Part shown: piece by piece, positions 26,881-36,415 of the stretch | How the letters are laid out: every line of letters begins with the position of its first letter | Numbering within the stretch: position 1 is the stretch's first letter | Assembly: GCF_003996965.1 (NCBI RefSeq) | Contig: NZ_QWDM01000021.1 | Span: forward strand, 27,868 to 91,867 | DNA: 64,000 bases | Reading direction: 5' to 3' | Source: Flavobacterium cupreum | Lineage (GTDB): Bacteria > Bacteroidota > Bacteroidia > Flavobacteriales > Flavobacteriaceae | Notes under the pieces: model-generated | Seen by the model: only the letters and a program-made list of their open reading frames with translations | The model's database searches: none | Told to the model about the DNA's origin: nothing | Translations under genes and position numbers: made by a program

Positions 26881-26918
26881 CATTGTAATTTAGATTAATT
26901 CATACTAAAAATATAAAA

Positions 26919-27908
26919 ATGAGAATAGCGGTTGTAGGTGCCACTGGTATGGTTGGCGAAGTAATGCTGAAAGTTTTAGCGGAAAGAAATTTTCCCGTTA
27001 CAGAATTGATTCCCGTTGCTTCTGAGAGGTCAGTTGGAAAAGAAATTGAATATAAAGGTCAAAAATATAAAGTTGTAGGATTGCAAACCGCTGTAGATAT
27101 GAAAGCCGATATTGCGGTTTTTTCTGCAGGAGGAGAGACTTCATTGGAGTGGGCACCAAAATTTGCAGCTGCGGGAACTACAGTAATCGATAATTCTTCT
27201 GCGTGGAGAATGGATCCGACCAAAAAACTGATTGTTCCTGAAATCAATGCATCAATATTAACAAAGGAAGATAAAATTATTGCCAATCCAAACTGTTCTA
27301 CGATTCAGATGGTACTGGCATTGGCGCCTTTGCACAAAAAATACAACATCAGAAGAATTATTGTTTCTACGTACCAGTCGATCACCGGAACAGGCGTAAA
27401 AGCGGTAAGACAATTAGAAAATGAGTACGCAGGAATTCAGGGAGAAATGGCGTATAAATATCCTATTCACAGAAATGCGATTCCACATTGCGACAGTTTT
27501 GAAGACAACGGCTACACGAAAGAAGAAATGAAATTAGTTCGTGAAACTCAAAAAATCCTTGGCGATAATACGATCAGAGTTACGGCCACTGCGGTACGCG
27601 TACCGGTTGTGGGAGGTCACAGTGAGGCTGTAAACGTGGAGTTCACCAATGATTTTGATGTAAACGAAGTGCGCGAAATTTTACACCACACCGATGGCGT
27701 AACCGTTCAGGATAATTTAGACACCTTTACCTACCCAATGCCTTTGTATGCTGAAGGTAAAAATGATGTTTTTGTGGGTAGAATCCGTCGTGACGAAAGC
27801 CAGGAAAACACCTTAAACATGTGGATTGTTGCCGATAACCTTAGAAAAGGTGCCGCGACAAACACGATTCAAATCGCTGAATATTTAATTCAGGCAGGTT
27901 TGGTGTAA
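26919..27908 (+). CDS. asd: Aspartate-semialdehyde dehydrogenase
   Basis: 329 residues. It reduces aspartyl phosphate to the semialdehyde with NADPH, the branch step for lysine/diaminopimelate, threonine and methionine. VVGATGMVGEVML at the N terminus is the nucleotide-binding loop, NPNCSTIQM near residue 128 has the catalytic Cys and VVGGHSEAVNVEF has the substrate-binding His. The gene has its own promoter and terminator. Assignment is secure. Confidence 0.97.
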   Translation: MRIAVVGATGMVGEVMLKVLAERNFPVTELIPVASERSVGKEIEYKGQKYKVVGLQTAVDMKADIAVFSAGGETSLEWAPKFAAAGTTVIDNSSAWRMDPTKKLIVPEINASILTKEDKIIANPNCSTIQMVLALAPLHKKYNIRRIIVSTYQSITGTGVKAVRQLENEYAGIQGEMAYKYPIHRNAIPHCDSFEDNGYTKEEMKLVRETQKILGDNTIRVTATAVRVPVVGGHSEAVNVEFTNDFDVNEVREILHHTDGVTVQDNLDTFTYPMPLYAEGKNDVFVGRIRRDESQENTLNMWIVADNLRKGAATNTIQIAEYLIQAGLV

Positions 27909-27941
27909 AACCGGAGATTAAAGAAAATTGTTATAAAGAGA

Positions 27942-27977
27942 AAACCGTAATTGCAGGAATGTGATTGCGGTTTTTTT
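27942..27977 (+). terminator. Terminator after asd
   Basis: AACCGTAAT / ATTGCGGTT stem with a T-run of seven. Confidence 0.8.
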
Positions 27978-28058
27978 GTTTTTATACAGTGTCTTATTTT
28001 GTTAGTTTTATGTCTGAATAAGGTTAATTAAAACCGGTTTTTTAATTAGTTTTGCCTC

Positions 28059-28580
28059 ATGGAGAAACTAAAAATAAAGGAGCAAGTAATTAGTTTTACT
28101 ATTAAAGCAGTGAGTAAATTTTTAAAGAATAATCCTGAACTTGAGTTTTATGCTTTTGCTTATGATTGCAATGCTGAATATGCAGAGCTGAATTTATGTT
28201 TTAATACATTATCAGACTTCGATAAAACTCTGGAGTATTATCAAAATGGGAAGTTTGGTCAAAATTATAGATCTGATGAAGAAATAAGAGATTTGAAATA
28301 TAATACAGGAGATTGGGAGTATCAATGTTTTGAAAGCATGAATGTTTTATCAGATGAAGAACTGAATGATATATTTGCTGGTTTTCCTGATGATGATTAC
28401 AAATCGTGGAATGAATTTGTAGAAAGTTTAAGAGAATTGTTTTGTGAATGTCTATTGGAGTTTAGAAGTACAAAAACTTTTGAAAATATTCCGAAAAGTA
28501 AAGGCTTTATTTCTTTTTGCATAGATCATGATGAGAATTTGGAAATAGCACTGGAAAGATTGAAAAGAATTAAATTATAA
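28059..28580 (+). CDS. DUF4303-like protein
   Basis: 173 residues, acidic, no signal peptide. The core FYAFAYDCNAEYAELNLCFNT followed by W(E)YQCF and a long helical C terminus fits DUF4303, a cytoplasmic family of unknown function that often stands beside immunity or toxin-related genes. It is followed after 12 bases by another small acidic gene, so the two probably form an operon. There is no toxin gene nearby. Family call is from recalled pattern, moderate. Confidence 0.6.
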   Translation: MEKLKIKEQVISFTIKAVSKFLKNNPELEFYAFAYDCNAEYAELNLCFNTLSDFDKTLEYYQNGKFGQNYRSDEEIRDLKYNTGDWEYQCFESMNVLSDEELNDIFAGFPDDDYKSWNEFVESLRELFCECLLEFRSTKTFENIPKSKGFISFCIDHDENLEIALERLKRIKL

Positions 28581-28592
28581 TAGATTAAAAAC

Positions 28593-29075
28593 ATGGCAAA
28601 GTACGATGATTCCTCCTGGCATTACGGAGGAGATTACCCAGATGATTTACCTCAAGAAAATGCGTCAACTCATATAGGCATGTTTTTAACCTGGTGTATA
28701 GATAATAATCTTTTGTCTGAGGAGCAATTGGAAGATTCCGAGGAGGATATTAGTGCGGTAAAAAACAGAGAGCTTACGGGAGCTGAATTTTTAATCAACA
28801 ATTGCGACGAAAAACTTACCGATTACGATCTTAATGATTTAGGAAATGAATTTGCCAAAGTCTATTATGCCGAAGAAGAATCAGATTTCGCTAAAACTTA
28901 TGGGGGCTACAATGATGATTATGCAAATCATTTTGATGACATGGCAGAAAGGAAGGATTTTGAATATGAATCTATTTATGAGGTAGAAAATACCTGGGAG
29001 AATTACAATTCATTTAAGCCGGTGATAGATAAACGGTATAATCAATGGAAAGAGTACAAAGATTCGGAAAAATAA
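28593..29075 (+). CDS. Small acidic protein, second gene of a pair
   Basis: 160 residues, very acidic (many Asp/Glu), no signal peptide. The N terminus MAKYDDSSWHYGGDYPDDLP and THIGMFLTWCIDNNLLS are distinctive: I recall this as a widespread family with an N-terminal WHYGGD(Y/F)P segment, often named DUF7832, but I cannot verify the number. It lies 12 bases after the DUF4303-like gene. Such proteins are often found among immunity-gene clusters. Function unknown. Confidence 0.55.
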   Translation: MAKYDDSSWHYGGDYPDDLPQENASTHIGMFLTWCIDNNLLSEEQLEDSEEDISAVKNRELTGAEFLINNCDEKLTDYDLNDLGNEFAKVYYAEEESDFAKTYGGYNDDYANHFDDMAERKDFEYESIYEVENTWENYNSFKPVIDKRYNQWKEYKDSEK

Positions 29076-29116
29076 AAACTTCATACATTTAAAACCTGTC
29101 GGGTTTAAATGCATAA

Positions 29117-29167
29117 AAAATTCCAAATTCGAATAGTACACTCAGTACTATTGGAATTTGGAATTTT
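29117..29167. terminator. Long bidirectional hairpin between convergent genes
   Basis: AATTCCAAATTC-G-AATAGTAC on one side and GTACTATT-G-GAATTTGGAATT on the other, loop ACTCA. The stem is over 20 base pairs, flanked by A- and T-rich runs. A half-copy of the ACCTGTCGGGT repeat lies just left at 29090-29105. Confidence 0.75.
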
Positions 29168-29187
29168 AAAATATTGGAATTTAGTAT

Positions 29188-29505
29188 TTAATATTCCGGT
29201 GCCAGTTCTAATTCCAGCCCTTCTAATTCTGTTGTAATTGGGATCTGACAGCCTAAGCGGCTATTAGATTTAACATAAAATGCTTCCGACAGCATGGCTT
29301 CTTCTTCATCTCCCATTTCCGGCAATGCAACATCATTCAGAACATAACACTGGCAGGAAGCACACATTGCCATTCCGCCGCAGGTTCCTTCAACAGGAAG
29401 TTCGTATGCTTTGCATAACTCCATTATATTCATTGCCATATCAGTTGGAGCCTGTAATTCGTGAATAACTCCTTCTCGATCTTTAATCTTTATTAATACA
29501 TCCAT
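29188..29505 (-). CDS. 2Fe-2S ferredoxin, adrenodoxin type
   Basis: 105 residues. Cluster ligands are CGGMAMCASC and a fourth in RLGCQI, spaced C-x5-C-x2-C then C as in adrenodoxin-type ferredoxins. ALPEMGDEEEAML between them is the typical acidic partner-binding segment. It is a soluble one-electron carrier. It sits downstream of an exported protein and the NifU/Mrp Fe-S genes on the same strand, but with gaps that do not prove one transcript. Confidence 0.93.
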   Translation of the reverse strand: MDVLIKIKDREGVIHELQAPTDMAMNIMELCKAYELPVEGTCGGMAMCASCQCYVLNDVALPEMGDEEEAMLSEAFYVKSNSRLGCQIPITTELEGLELELAPEY

Positions 29506-29562
29506 TTTAATTGTTGGAATTTTTTTTGGGATCTGAAAACGTGAACAAACCCTTTATCTTTA

Positions 29563-30048
29563 TTAACTGTTAGGTTTTAAACTAAAAGCATATTCTCTTC
29601 TGTCGTTATCTTTTAAATGCATTTTTACACCAAGCATCGTTCCTTCTTTTTGCAACAATGTCACTACCGCAATTACGGAGTAATAATCTTTGTCAGACTG
29701 AAAAATTAAAGTCCCTTCATAAGTTGAATTGACCACTCCTTGTTTATCTGTTGTTACAGAAAGTTTTCTTGGGTGTGCAAATTCAGCTGCGCTATACGTT
29801 GCTTTATTCGCAAATTTCGCTTTGCCTTCGCAGAAATCATATAAAAAATCGTAATTACCAATTCTCAATGATCCTTCTTCTGCACTTGGATTTGTCGAAA
29901 ATACAATTTGTCCTGCATAAGTAAAATCAGACCACTCCTCAGACTCATTTACCCAGGCTTTATCAACCACAAGGGTTTTGGAACTTTGTTGTGCGTAGTT
30001 CGCAGAAACAAAAAATAATATTAAAAATAAAGTGTAAAAATTTTTCAT
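29563..30048 (-). CDS. Exported protein of unknown function
   Basis: 161 residues with a signal peptide (MKNFYTLFLILFFVSANYAQQ). The mature part is beta-rich, has one Cys (DFCEGKAKF) and no recognisable motif. It may be a small periplasmic or outer-leaflet protein. It lies between the NifU-like and ferredoxin genes. Confidence 0.65.
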   Translation of the reverse strand: MKNFYTLFLILFFVSANYAQQSSKTLVVDKAWVNESEEWSDFTYAGQIVFSTNPSAEEGSLRIGNYDFLYDFCEGKAKFANKATYSAAEFAHPRKLSVTTDKQGVVNSTYEGTLIFQSDKDYYSVIAVVTLLQKEGTMLGVKMHLKDNDRREYAFSLKPNS

Positions 30049-30261
30049 AGATCATGGCTTAAGGGTTCTGTCACAAATTTAAGTTAATTCTGTAACAATA
30101 AGGCAATATAATCTCTTAAAACTTTATATTATTTTTTATTAAAATCGCAAAAACAAGCATTTTTTTGAATCCTTTTTTTGATTTTATACCTAAAAACACC
30201 TTAAGGCCTATTATTCTTGTTAATTCTACTGCGTAGAAACATGCACAAAAAATACTTTTTA

Positions 30262-30501
30262 TTACATGATATTTACTACAGTTTCAATCTGCGGTGCATA
30301 TTTTTTTATAGTGGTTTCAACGCCCGCTTTCAATGTCATCTGGTTTACACTACAGCTAATACATGCCCCTTCAAGACGAACTTTTACATGTTTGTCATCG
30401 TCAATAGAAATGAGTGTAATGTCTCCTCCGTCAGAATTTAAAAAAGGTCTGATTTCGTCCAGAGCCAGTAATACGTTGCTTGTTAATTCTTCTGTTGTCA
30501 T
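30262..30501 (-). CDS. NifU-family Fe-S scaffold or carrier protein
   Basis: 79 residues from the ATG at 30501; an alternative at 30519 adds six. The NifU C-terminal domain is complete: LDEIRPFLNSDGGDITLISI, then the cluster-binding GACISCSV (C-x2-C). It assembles or passes Fe-S clusters. It is on the same strand as Mrp about 100 bases upstream, and the gap holds an inverted repeat (AATTAGAGAATTAGAG facing CTAATTATCTC). Two Fe-S assembly genes next to each other support the function of both. Confidence 0.92.
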   Translation of the reverse strand: MTTEELTSNVLLALDEIRPFLNSDGGDITLISIDDDKHVKVRLEGACISCSVNQMTLKAGVETTIKKYAPQIETVVNIM

Positions 30502-30607
30502 AATATTTTGATGTGTCAATTAGAGAATTAGAGAATTAGAAAATGTGTTATCTGTGAAATTTAAATTTTCAAAACAGCATTATCTAATTATCCAATTATC
30601 TCATTAT

Positions 30608-31738
30608 CTAATTTTTTTTAACTGCTGAACAACCTGCCATAGTTGTAATTTTAATGGCTTCGGTAGCGGGTAAGCTATCATTTCTGTTTACTACTTCCTG
30701 TACCACATTTCGCGTAATTTCTTCAAAAACAGTTTCAATTACTGAAGCTGTCTGCAAAGCTGCCGGGCGGCCATAATCTCCCGCTTCACGAATAGACTGT
30801 ACAATTGGCACTTCTCCAAGAAAAGGTACATCTAAATCTTCGGCCAGGTTTTTGGCCCCTTCTTGTCCAAAGATGTAATATTTATTGTCAGGTAATTCTT
30901 CAGGTGTAAAGTACGCCATATTTTCTATGATCCCCAAAACAGGAACATTGATGTTGTCCTGCATAAACATGGCAACCCCTTTTTTGGCATCAGCAAGCGC
31001 TACAGCCTGAGGTGTACTTACGACTACTGCTCCTGTAATTGGTAACGATTGCATGATCGAAAGGTGTATGTCTCCTGTCCCCGGAGGTAAATCGATTAAC
31101 ATAAAATCCAATTCTCCCCAGTCTGCATCAAAAATCATTTGGTTTAATGCTTTTGAAGCCATTGGACCTCTCCAGATAACGGCCTGACTCGGAGCGGTAA
31201 AGAATCCGATAGAAAGTATTTTTATTTCGTAGCTCTCCACCGGTTTCATTTTCGATTTTCCGTCAACGGTAATAGAAATTGGTTTTTCATTCTCAACATC
31301 AAACATAATTGGCATTGATGGACCGTAAATATCAGCATCAAGAATACCCACTGCAAATCCCATTTTTGCCAGTGTTACCGCAAGATTGGCCGTAACAGTA
31401 GACTTTCCTACACCACCCTTACCGGAAGCAACGGCGATTATATTTTTAATTCCCGGAATTGCACGACCTTTAATTTCGTTTTTCTCAGGAGTTTCAACTT
31501 TAATATTTACTTTAATTTTTGCTTCAGGAGACACCAGTTCGTGAATGGTTTTCCTGATATCGTCTTCTGCTCTTTTTTTAATGTGCATAGCAGGAGTGTG
31601 AAGTACTAAATCTACCACCACTTCATCACCAAAAGTAATTACATTGGCAACAGCGCCACTTTCAACCATATTTTTTCCTTCTCCGGCTATAGTAATTGTT
31701 TCTAGAGCTTTAAGAATTTCTTTTCTGTCTAATTTCAT
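30608..31738 (-). CDS. Mrp/NBP35-family Fe-S carrier ATPase (ApbC-like)
   Basis: 376 residues. Residues 1-85 are a MIP18/DUF59-like domain; residues about 95-350 form the P-loop ATPase with VASGKGGVGKSTVTANLA, the Walker B region ILDADIYGPSMP and LIDLPPGTGDIHLS. The usual C-terminal C-x2-C is not obvious: the C terminus has only one Cys (TTMAGCSAVKK), so the cluster site may differ. It carries Fe-S clusters to apoproteins. First gene of the Fe-S group; a good -7 box lies upstream. Confidence 0.92.
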   Translation of the reverse strand: MKLDRKEILKALETITIAGEGKNMVESGAVANVITFGDEVVVDLVLHTPAMHIKKRAEDDIRKTIHELVSPEAKIKVNIKVETPEKNEIKGRAIPGIKNIIAVASGKGGVGKSTVTANLAVTLAKMGFAVGILDADIYGPSMPIMFDVENEKPISITVDGKSKMKPVESYEIKILSIGFFTAPSQAVIWRGPMASKALNQMIFDADWGELDFMLIDLPPGTGDIHLSIMQSLPITGAVVVSTPQAVALADAKKGVAMFMQDNINVPVLGIIENMAYFTPEELPDNKYYIFGQEGAKNLAEDLDVPFLGEVPIVQSIREAGDYGRPAALQTASVIETVFEEITRNVVQEVVNRNDSLPATEAIKITTMAGCSAVKKN

Positions 31739-31809
31739 TTTAACGTTGTATTTTTCTATTGAGTGAAAGTAATTTAAAAACTCTTTTTATTTAAACTGAT
31801 TTCAGACTG

Positions 31810-31817
31810 CAAAGATA
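31810..31817 (-). promoter_or_regulatory. -7 box for the Mrp gene
   Basis: TATCTTTG on the minus strand, a perfect TAnnTTTG, about 70 bases before the ATG. Confidence 0.5.
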
Positions 31818-32025
31818 ACGGATTATGTTCGGATTTTAACTTTTTTACATTGGATTTGTTGATATTGAGATTATTCAAAATTATGGGTACCAAAGTTCTC
31901 TTCCATTGTGTTTGAGGAAAAAAAGCTTTATTTGCTTTGCTGTATGCAACGTATTTTACATTAAAAACATATGAATTTTATTACAATTTTAACCTTGAAC
32001 CAGAAGTAATTTCAGAAATGTTCTT

Positions 32026-32033
32026 TATCTTTG
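32026..32033 (+). promoter_or_regulatory. -7 box for the L,D-transpeptidase gene
   Basis: TATCTTTG about 118 bases before the ATG. A short open frame at 31937-32143 spans it and is unlikely to be a gene. Confidence 0.4.
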
Positions 32034-32151
32034 AATTACCTCAAATTTCAATTTTTCATCGTTTAGAAAAAACAGGCAAAAGTTATGATGACTGCGCCAT
32101 AAGCCTGCTAATTTTATGTGAGTTTATTTATCAATCTAAATAAATAAAATT

Positions 32152-33765
32152 ATGCGAAATTTTATTCCCTTTAAATTCATGATTGCCATTGGCATTTGTT
32201 GTTTTTCTTTCACTTCGGCTGAAGCCATCGAAAGTACATCTAATAAAACTTTTGAAAAGTCATTTGCCATTACCAATTGTGCCACAACAGTTACATTGGA
32301 TAGTGTTTCTGTGAATCAGTTTTTTAAAAAATATTCGAAATTAAAAAAATACAAAAACGATGTTTTGGATATTTATAAAAACCGGCGGTTTAAATCAATA
32401 TGGTACGATCAAAAAAACATCACTGAATTTGGTCATTTGCTGTATCAAAAGGTAAATGTTTTAAAGGAGCAGGGAATCGAAAAGGAAATGCCTTATAAAG
32501 ACGATATAGATGAAGTTTTTAATGAAAGTTCGGCTGAAAAACCTTCTCAGACCGAAACAGAATTGCTGCTTACCAACATGTATGTTTTTTATGCCAGTAA
32601 TGTGTATTCGGGCGTTGATCCGGCAACTTTAAAGAAAATCGGATGGTTTTTGCCGGCCAAAACAATTTCGTATGTCAAAATATTAGATTCGCTTATAGTA
32701 GATTCAAACCGGTTAGATGAAGATGATAATCTGTTATTCAGTCAGTATTACAAACTTCAGTCAGCCTTAAAAAAATACCGAAAAATGGAGACTGATAATT
32801 TGTGGAAGCCCATTACAATTGACCCTGCAACTTACAAAGACCTAAAACCTTTTGATATATCGAATACGATTAAGGATATAAGACAGCGTTTATTTGTAAC
32901 AGGTGATCTGGCACAGGATTCTAAAAGTGATGTTTATGACGAAGAACTCATGGCTGGCGTTCTGAATTACAAGAAAAGATATGGCCTGAAGCTGAATTAT
33001 ACCTTAACCAAAGAACATATCGATCAGCTGAATGAGCCGATTTCAAAAAGAATAAAAACCATCATGCTCAATATGGAGCGCTGCAGATGGATACCGGCGA
33101 AACTCGCAAAAGCAGATGAATACATTATGGTCAATATTCCTTCGTTCCGGCTGATTTATGTCAAAGACGGGAAATATGATTTTACATCAGATATTTTTGT
33201 GGGTACAAGAATGACCGAAACGGTTATTTTTAGCGGCAATATGGATCGAATTGTTTTTAGTCCGTATTGGTATGTGCCGAAAAGTATCATTCAAAATGAA
33301 TTAAAACTGCAGATGGCCAGTGACAAAAATTACCTCGCAGACCACAATATGGAATGGAACAGGGGGCTTGTCCGACAAAAACCGGGGCCCAAAAATTCTC
33401 TCGGACTGGTTAAATTTATGTTTCCGAACCCCAATGATATTTACCTGCATGATACACCCGCAAAAAGTTTGTTCGACTTCGAAAAACGTACATTTAGTCA
33501 TGGCTGTATCAACGTAAAAGAAGCAAAAGGACTGGCACTTGCCATTTTGAAAAATGATCCCGACTGGCCGGCAGATAAAATTGATAAAGCAATGAATGGC
33601 GAAAAAGAAACCACTTGCATGCTTAAAAAGAAAATCCCGATTTATATCGGCTATTTTACTTCCTGGGTAAATGATCAGGGTGAAATTAGTTTTTTTCCTG
33701 ACGTTTACGGACGCGATGAAAGCCTTGATCAGCTACTATATTCAGATTCAGGTACTGTGAAGTAA
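32152..33765 (+). CDS. L,D-transpeptidase, YcbB type
   Basis: 537 residues with a signal peptide (FKFMIAIGICCFSFTSAEA). A long N-terminal scaffold and a peptidoglycan-binding-like stretch (FDISNTIKDIRQRLFVTGDL near 245) precede the catalytic YkuD domain. The catalytic motif is HDTPAKSLFDFEKRTFSHGC followed by IN: His then HGC with the nucleophilic Cys near residue 453. It makes 3-3 cross-links in peptidoglycan or attaches proteins to it, in the periplasm. Length matches the large YcbB group. Convergent with the ABC permease, separated by a palindrome. Confidence 0.93.
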   Translation: MRNFIPFKFMIAIGICCFSFTSAEAIESTSNKTFEKSFAITNCATTVTLDSVSVNQFFKKYSKLKKYKNDVLDIYKNRRFKSIWYDQKNITEFGHLLYQKVNVLKEQGIEKEMPYKDDIDEVFNESSAEKPSQTETELLLTNMYVFYASNVYSGVDPATLKKIGWFLPAKTISYVKILDSLIVDSNRLDEDDNLLFSQYYKLQSALKKYRKMETDNLWKPITIDPATYKDLKPFDISNTIKDIRQRLFVTGDLAQDSKSDVYDEELMAGVLNYKKRYGLKLNYTLTKEHIDQLNEPISKRIKTIMLNMERCRWIPAKLAKADEYIMVNIPSFRLIYVKDGKYDFTSDIFVGTRMTETVIFSGNMDRIVFSPYWYVPKSIIQNELKLQMASDKNYLADHNMEWNRGLVRQKPGPKNSLGLVKFMFPNPNDIYLHDTPAKSLFDFEKRTFSHGCINVKEAKGLALAILKNDPDWPADKIDKAMNGEKETTCMLKKKIPIYIGYFTSWVNDQGEISFFPDVYGRDESLDQLLYSDSGTVK

Positions 33766-33766
33766 A

Positions 33767-33838
33767 GTCGCAGTCGCAGTGTTCAGTCCCAGTTCTAACG
33801 GACATTGAGACTGAACACTGCGGCTGAATACTGCGACT
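33767..33838. terminator. Long palindrome between convergent genes
   Basis: GTCGCAGT...GTGTTCAGTC faces GACTGAACACTG...ACTGCGAC over about 70 bases. It probably ends both converging transcripts. No long T-run, so the terminator role is inferred from position. Confidence 0.6.
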
Positions 33839-33850
33839 GAAAACTAAAAA

Positions 33851-36280
33851 CTATTCGTATTTCAAATACCTCAGGATGTCTATTTTAGTGACCTGATACG
33901 CTTTGGTTAAAACAATTATCAGCGTCAAAACCAGCAAAGAAACTAATGCAATACTGAACGGAACAATCGAAACCCCGATTCTGAAAGCGAAATCTTCGAG
34001 CCATTTCTGCAATAAAATGTAAGCCGGAACAACGCCAATTGCAAAACCAATGAAACAAAAAACAATATATTGTTTTGAAAGTTCTTTGAGCAAAACATCA
34101 GTTTCTGCACCCAGCGTTTTCCGGATCGCGATTTCTTTCAATCGTCTTTCCATAGAAAAAGAAGCCAAAGCAAACAATCCAAAAACGGCGATGATAATGA
34201 CAACCAAATTTAAGATGAAAAACAAATCCTTTTGTTTTACCTGTTCCTGATACGTTTTAGCAAATCCTTTGTTTACAAATTCATAATCAAAAGGATAATC
34301 CGGATTTACATTTTTCGCCCAATAAGCATTTAATTTAGTTAAGGTTTCGCTTAAATTATTTGGAGAAACTTTTACATACATATGTTGGAAATTATTCCAT
34401 TTTAAAGTCTTCATATTAATAAATACCATTGGCGGAACCTTATTTTGAAGCCCGGTAATGTGAAAATCCTGAACAACTCCTACTACTTTAAACCTTAAAT
34501 TTTCCTTTTCATCATTTCCCCAACCAGAAGTTATAACCGTATTTATAGGGTCTTTAAGATTTAATTTTTTCGCAAGCGTTTCATTTATTAACCAGTTGTC
34601 AATAGTATCTGAGGCAAATTTTGGCGATAAATTGCGACCCTTGACCATTTTAATTTTCATCATTTCCAGAAAACCAAAATCCATTTCTACATTTCGGGGC
34701 TGTACAAAAACGCCATTATGGGTAAATCCTGAGCTCGAATTAGTACTATTGCCAAAAGTTCCGGCAAATGTTGAAACTTCCTGAACCCCGGATATTTTTG
34801 AAATTTCTTGTTTAGTAGTATAATACTTTTGTGCTTTTGTATTTTCTTGCTGATAATTAAACGCAATTCGTATAACCTGATTTCCGCTAAAGCCAAGATC
34901 TTTATTCATCATGTAATTCACCTGATTATTGACAATCAAAGCACCAATAATAAAAAATGCAGCAATGCCAAACTGAAAAATAAGCATTGAATTTCGAATC
35001 CAGATACCGCTTTTACTTCTCGAGAAATTTCCTTTTAAGACTTTAAGTGTTTCAAAATTTGAGATATAAATGGCTGGGAAAATACCTGCAAGAACGATTA
35101 CTAATCCAAAAATAAAAATAAGCTGCAGGTAAAATTCGCCACCATTGAGAGTTAATGTCTTTTGCAAAAAACTATTGTAATAAGGCAATGAAAGTTCGAC
35201 AATTGCTAAAGCAAACAGGATAGCTGTAGTTACAAGTATGGCTGTTTCAAATATAAATTGAGCAATAATTTGTTTTTTGGTAGCGCCTACGATCTTGCGA
35301 ACGCCAACTTCTTTGGCGCGTTTTATAGCAGATGCAGTTGCAAGATTGATGTAATTAACAAGAGATAAAGCCAAAATTAAAATTGATAAACCTACCATTA
35401 TATAAAGCAATTGCAAATTTCCCTTTCCTTCGGGAAGATTGTTTCCACTTGTTTTTGTTCCGTGTAAACGAGCTGTTTTCAACTGATCTATTATGACAAT
35501 AGTCTGACCATATTCCTTTATGAAATCTTTCAATGACTTGCCACTTGATTTTGCTTCTTTTAAAGTTCGGTTAATATAATCAACATTCTGCATTTTTTTT
35601 AAAACAACAGCAGGATCAGCTCCTTTTTTGATTTTAATAAATAATCCAAAGCTAAAATTCCCCCATTCATCTCCAGATTCAGGGCGTCTAATACCACTAA
35701 AAACATAATTTGGTTCAAAAGATGAAGGTCGTGAAATGCGATATATGGACTTTACCACATAAGACTCGTTATTATAGGTAATCGATTTACCAATTGGGTC
35801 TTCATTTCTAAAAAGCAAATCCGCCTGCTCTTCTGAAATAGCAACACTAAATTTTTCTTTTAATATATCTTTTCTTGCACCTTTTAATATTTCAAAAGGG
35901 AAAATATCAAAAAAGCCATTATCAGAAACCATTATTTTTTTATCAAATAATTTCTTGTTTCCAAATTTAACAACATCTCCATTGTACCAAACATTCATGA
36001 AAGATATTGTTTCAATTTCAGGGATTGTAGCTTTACAAGTTTCCCCAAACGGAATGGAGTTCGTGGCCCAAATATCGCCAGTCATTCCTATTTGGTTAAG
36101 TACCTGAAAGGAATTTTCCTTTTCCGGATTCCATTGATCGTATGCATTTTCATTATTCCAATATAAAATAGCGAAAATAATACCGGCAATTCCAATGCTT
36201 AGCCCTGAGATATTTAAAAAGGAAAACAATTTGTTTTGCTTTAAATGATAAATAAATATTTTAAACCAGTTTCGGATCAT
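33851..36280 (-). CDS. ABC transporter permease, MacB/FtsX type
   Basis: 809 residues. It begins with a transmembrane helix near residue 20 (FSFLNISGLSIGIAGIIFAIL) and a MacB-type periplasmic domain. An FtsX domain of three helices lies about 285-410 and a second one at the C terminus (about 685-800), both with the RAKEVGVRKIVGATK-like cytoplasmic loop (RLKEIAIRKTLGAE in the second). This double-FtsX length is usual in Bacteroidota. It works with the ATPase and adaptor of the same operon in mechanotransmission-type export. Four to five bases separate it from the 40-residue peptide gene. Confidence 0.92.
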   Translation of the reverse strand: MIRNWFKIFIYHLKQNKLFSFLNISGLSIGIAGIIFAILYWNNENAYDQWNPEKENSFQVLNQIGMTGDIWATNSIPFGETCKATIPEIETISFMNVWYNGDVVKFGNKKLFDKKIMVSDNGFFDIFPFEILKGARKDILKEKFSVAISEEQADLLFRNEDPIGKSITYNNESYVVKSIYRISRPSSFEPNYVFSGIRRPESGDEWGNFSFGLFIKIKKGADPAVVLKKMQNVDYINRTLKEAKSSGKSLKDFIKEYGQTIVIIDQLKTARLHGTKTSGNNLPEGKGNLQLLYIMVGLSILILALSLVNYINLATASAIKRAKEVGVRKIVGATKKQIIAQFIFETAILVTTAILFALAIVELSLPYYNSFLQKTLTLNGGEFYLQLIFIFGLVIVLAGIFPAIYISNFETLKVLKGNFSRSKSGIWIRNSMLIFQFGIAAFFIIGALIVNNQVNYMMNKDLGFSGNQVIRIAFNYQQENTKAQKYYTTKQEISKISGVQEVSTFAGTFGNSTNSSSGFTHNGVFVQPRNVEMDFGFLEMMKIKMVKGRNLSPKFASDTIDNWLINETLAKKLNLKDPINTVITSGWGNDEKENLRFKVVGVVQDFHITGLQNKVPPMVFINMKTLKWNNFQHMYVKVSPNNLSETLTKLNAYWAKNVNPDYPFDYEFVNKGFAKTYQEQVKQKDLFFILNLVVIIIAVFGLFALASFSMERRLKEIAIRKTLGAETDVLLKELSKQYIVFCFIGFAIGVVPAYILLQKWLEDFAFRIGVSIVPFSIALVSLLVLTLIIVLTKAYQVTKIDILRYLKYE

Positions 36281-36284
36281 CTTT

Positions 36285-36407
36285 TTATTTCTTTAAAATT
36301 AGTTCGGTCAAAGTCGGGGCAGTAACCTTGTTTTTAGTTTCGATAGTCATTATTTTGCAAACAAATCCTACCAGAATTAAGATTGCAGTTACAATAAATT
36401 TGATCAT
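36285..36407 (-). CDS. 40-residue membrane peptide between ATPase and permease genes
   Basis: ATG at 36407, TAA at 36285. The sequence starts MIKFIVTAILILVGFVCKIM, one transmembrane or signal-like helix, then a Thr/Lys-rich tail (TKNKVTAPTLTELILKK). It begins eight bases after the ATPase stop and its stop lies four bases before the permease start, the tight packing expected of a real gene in the operon. It is too short for ordinary gene finding. It could be a small subunit of the transporter, or a spacer that keeps translation coupled. No homologue is known to me. Confidence 0.55.
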   Translation of the reverse strand: MIKFIVTAILILVGFVCKIMTIETKNKVTAPTLTELILKK

Positions 36408-36415
36408 TTTAATTG

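Noticed and set aside
31937..32143. 68-codon frame ahead of the L,D-transpeptidase
   Set aside because: It spans the likely promoter and has no recognisable sequence; kept as the gene's leader.
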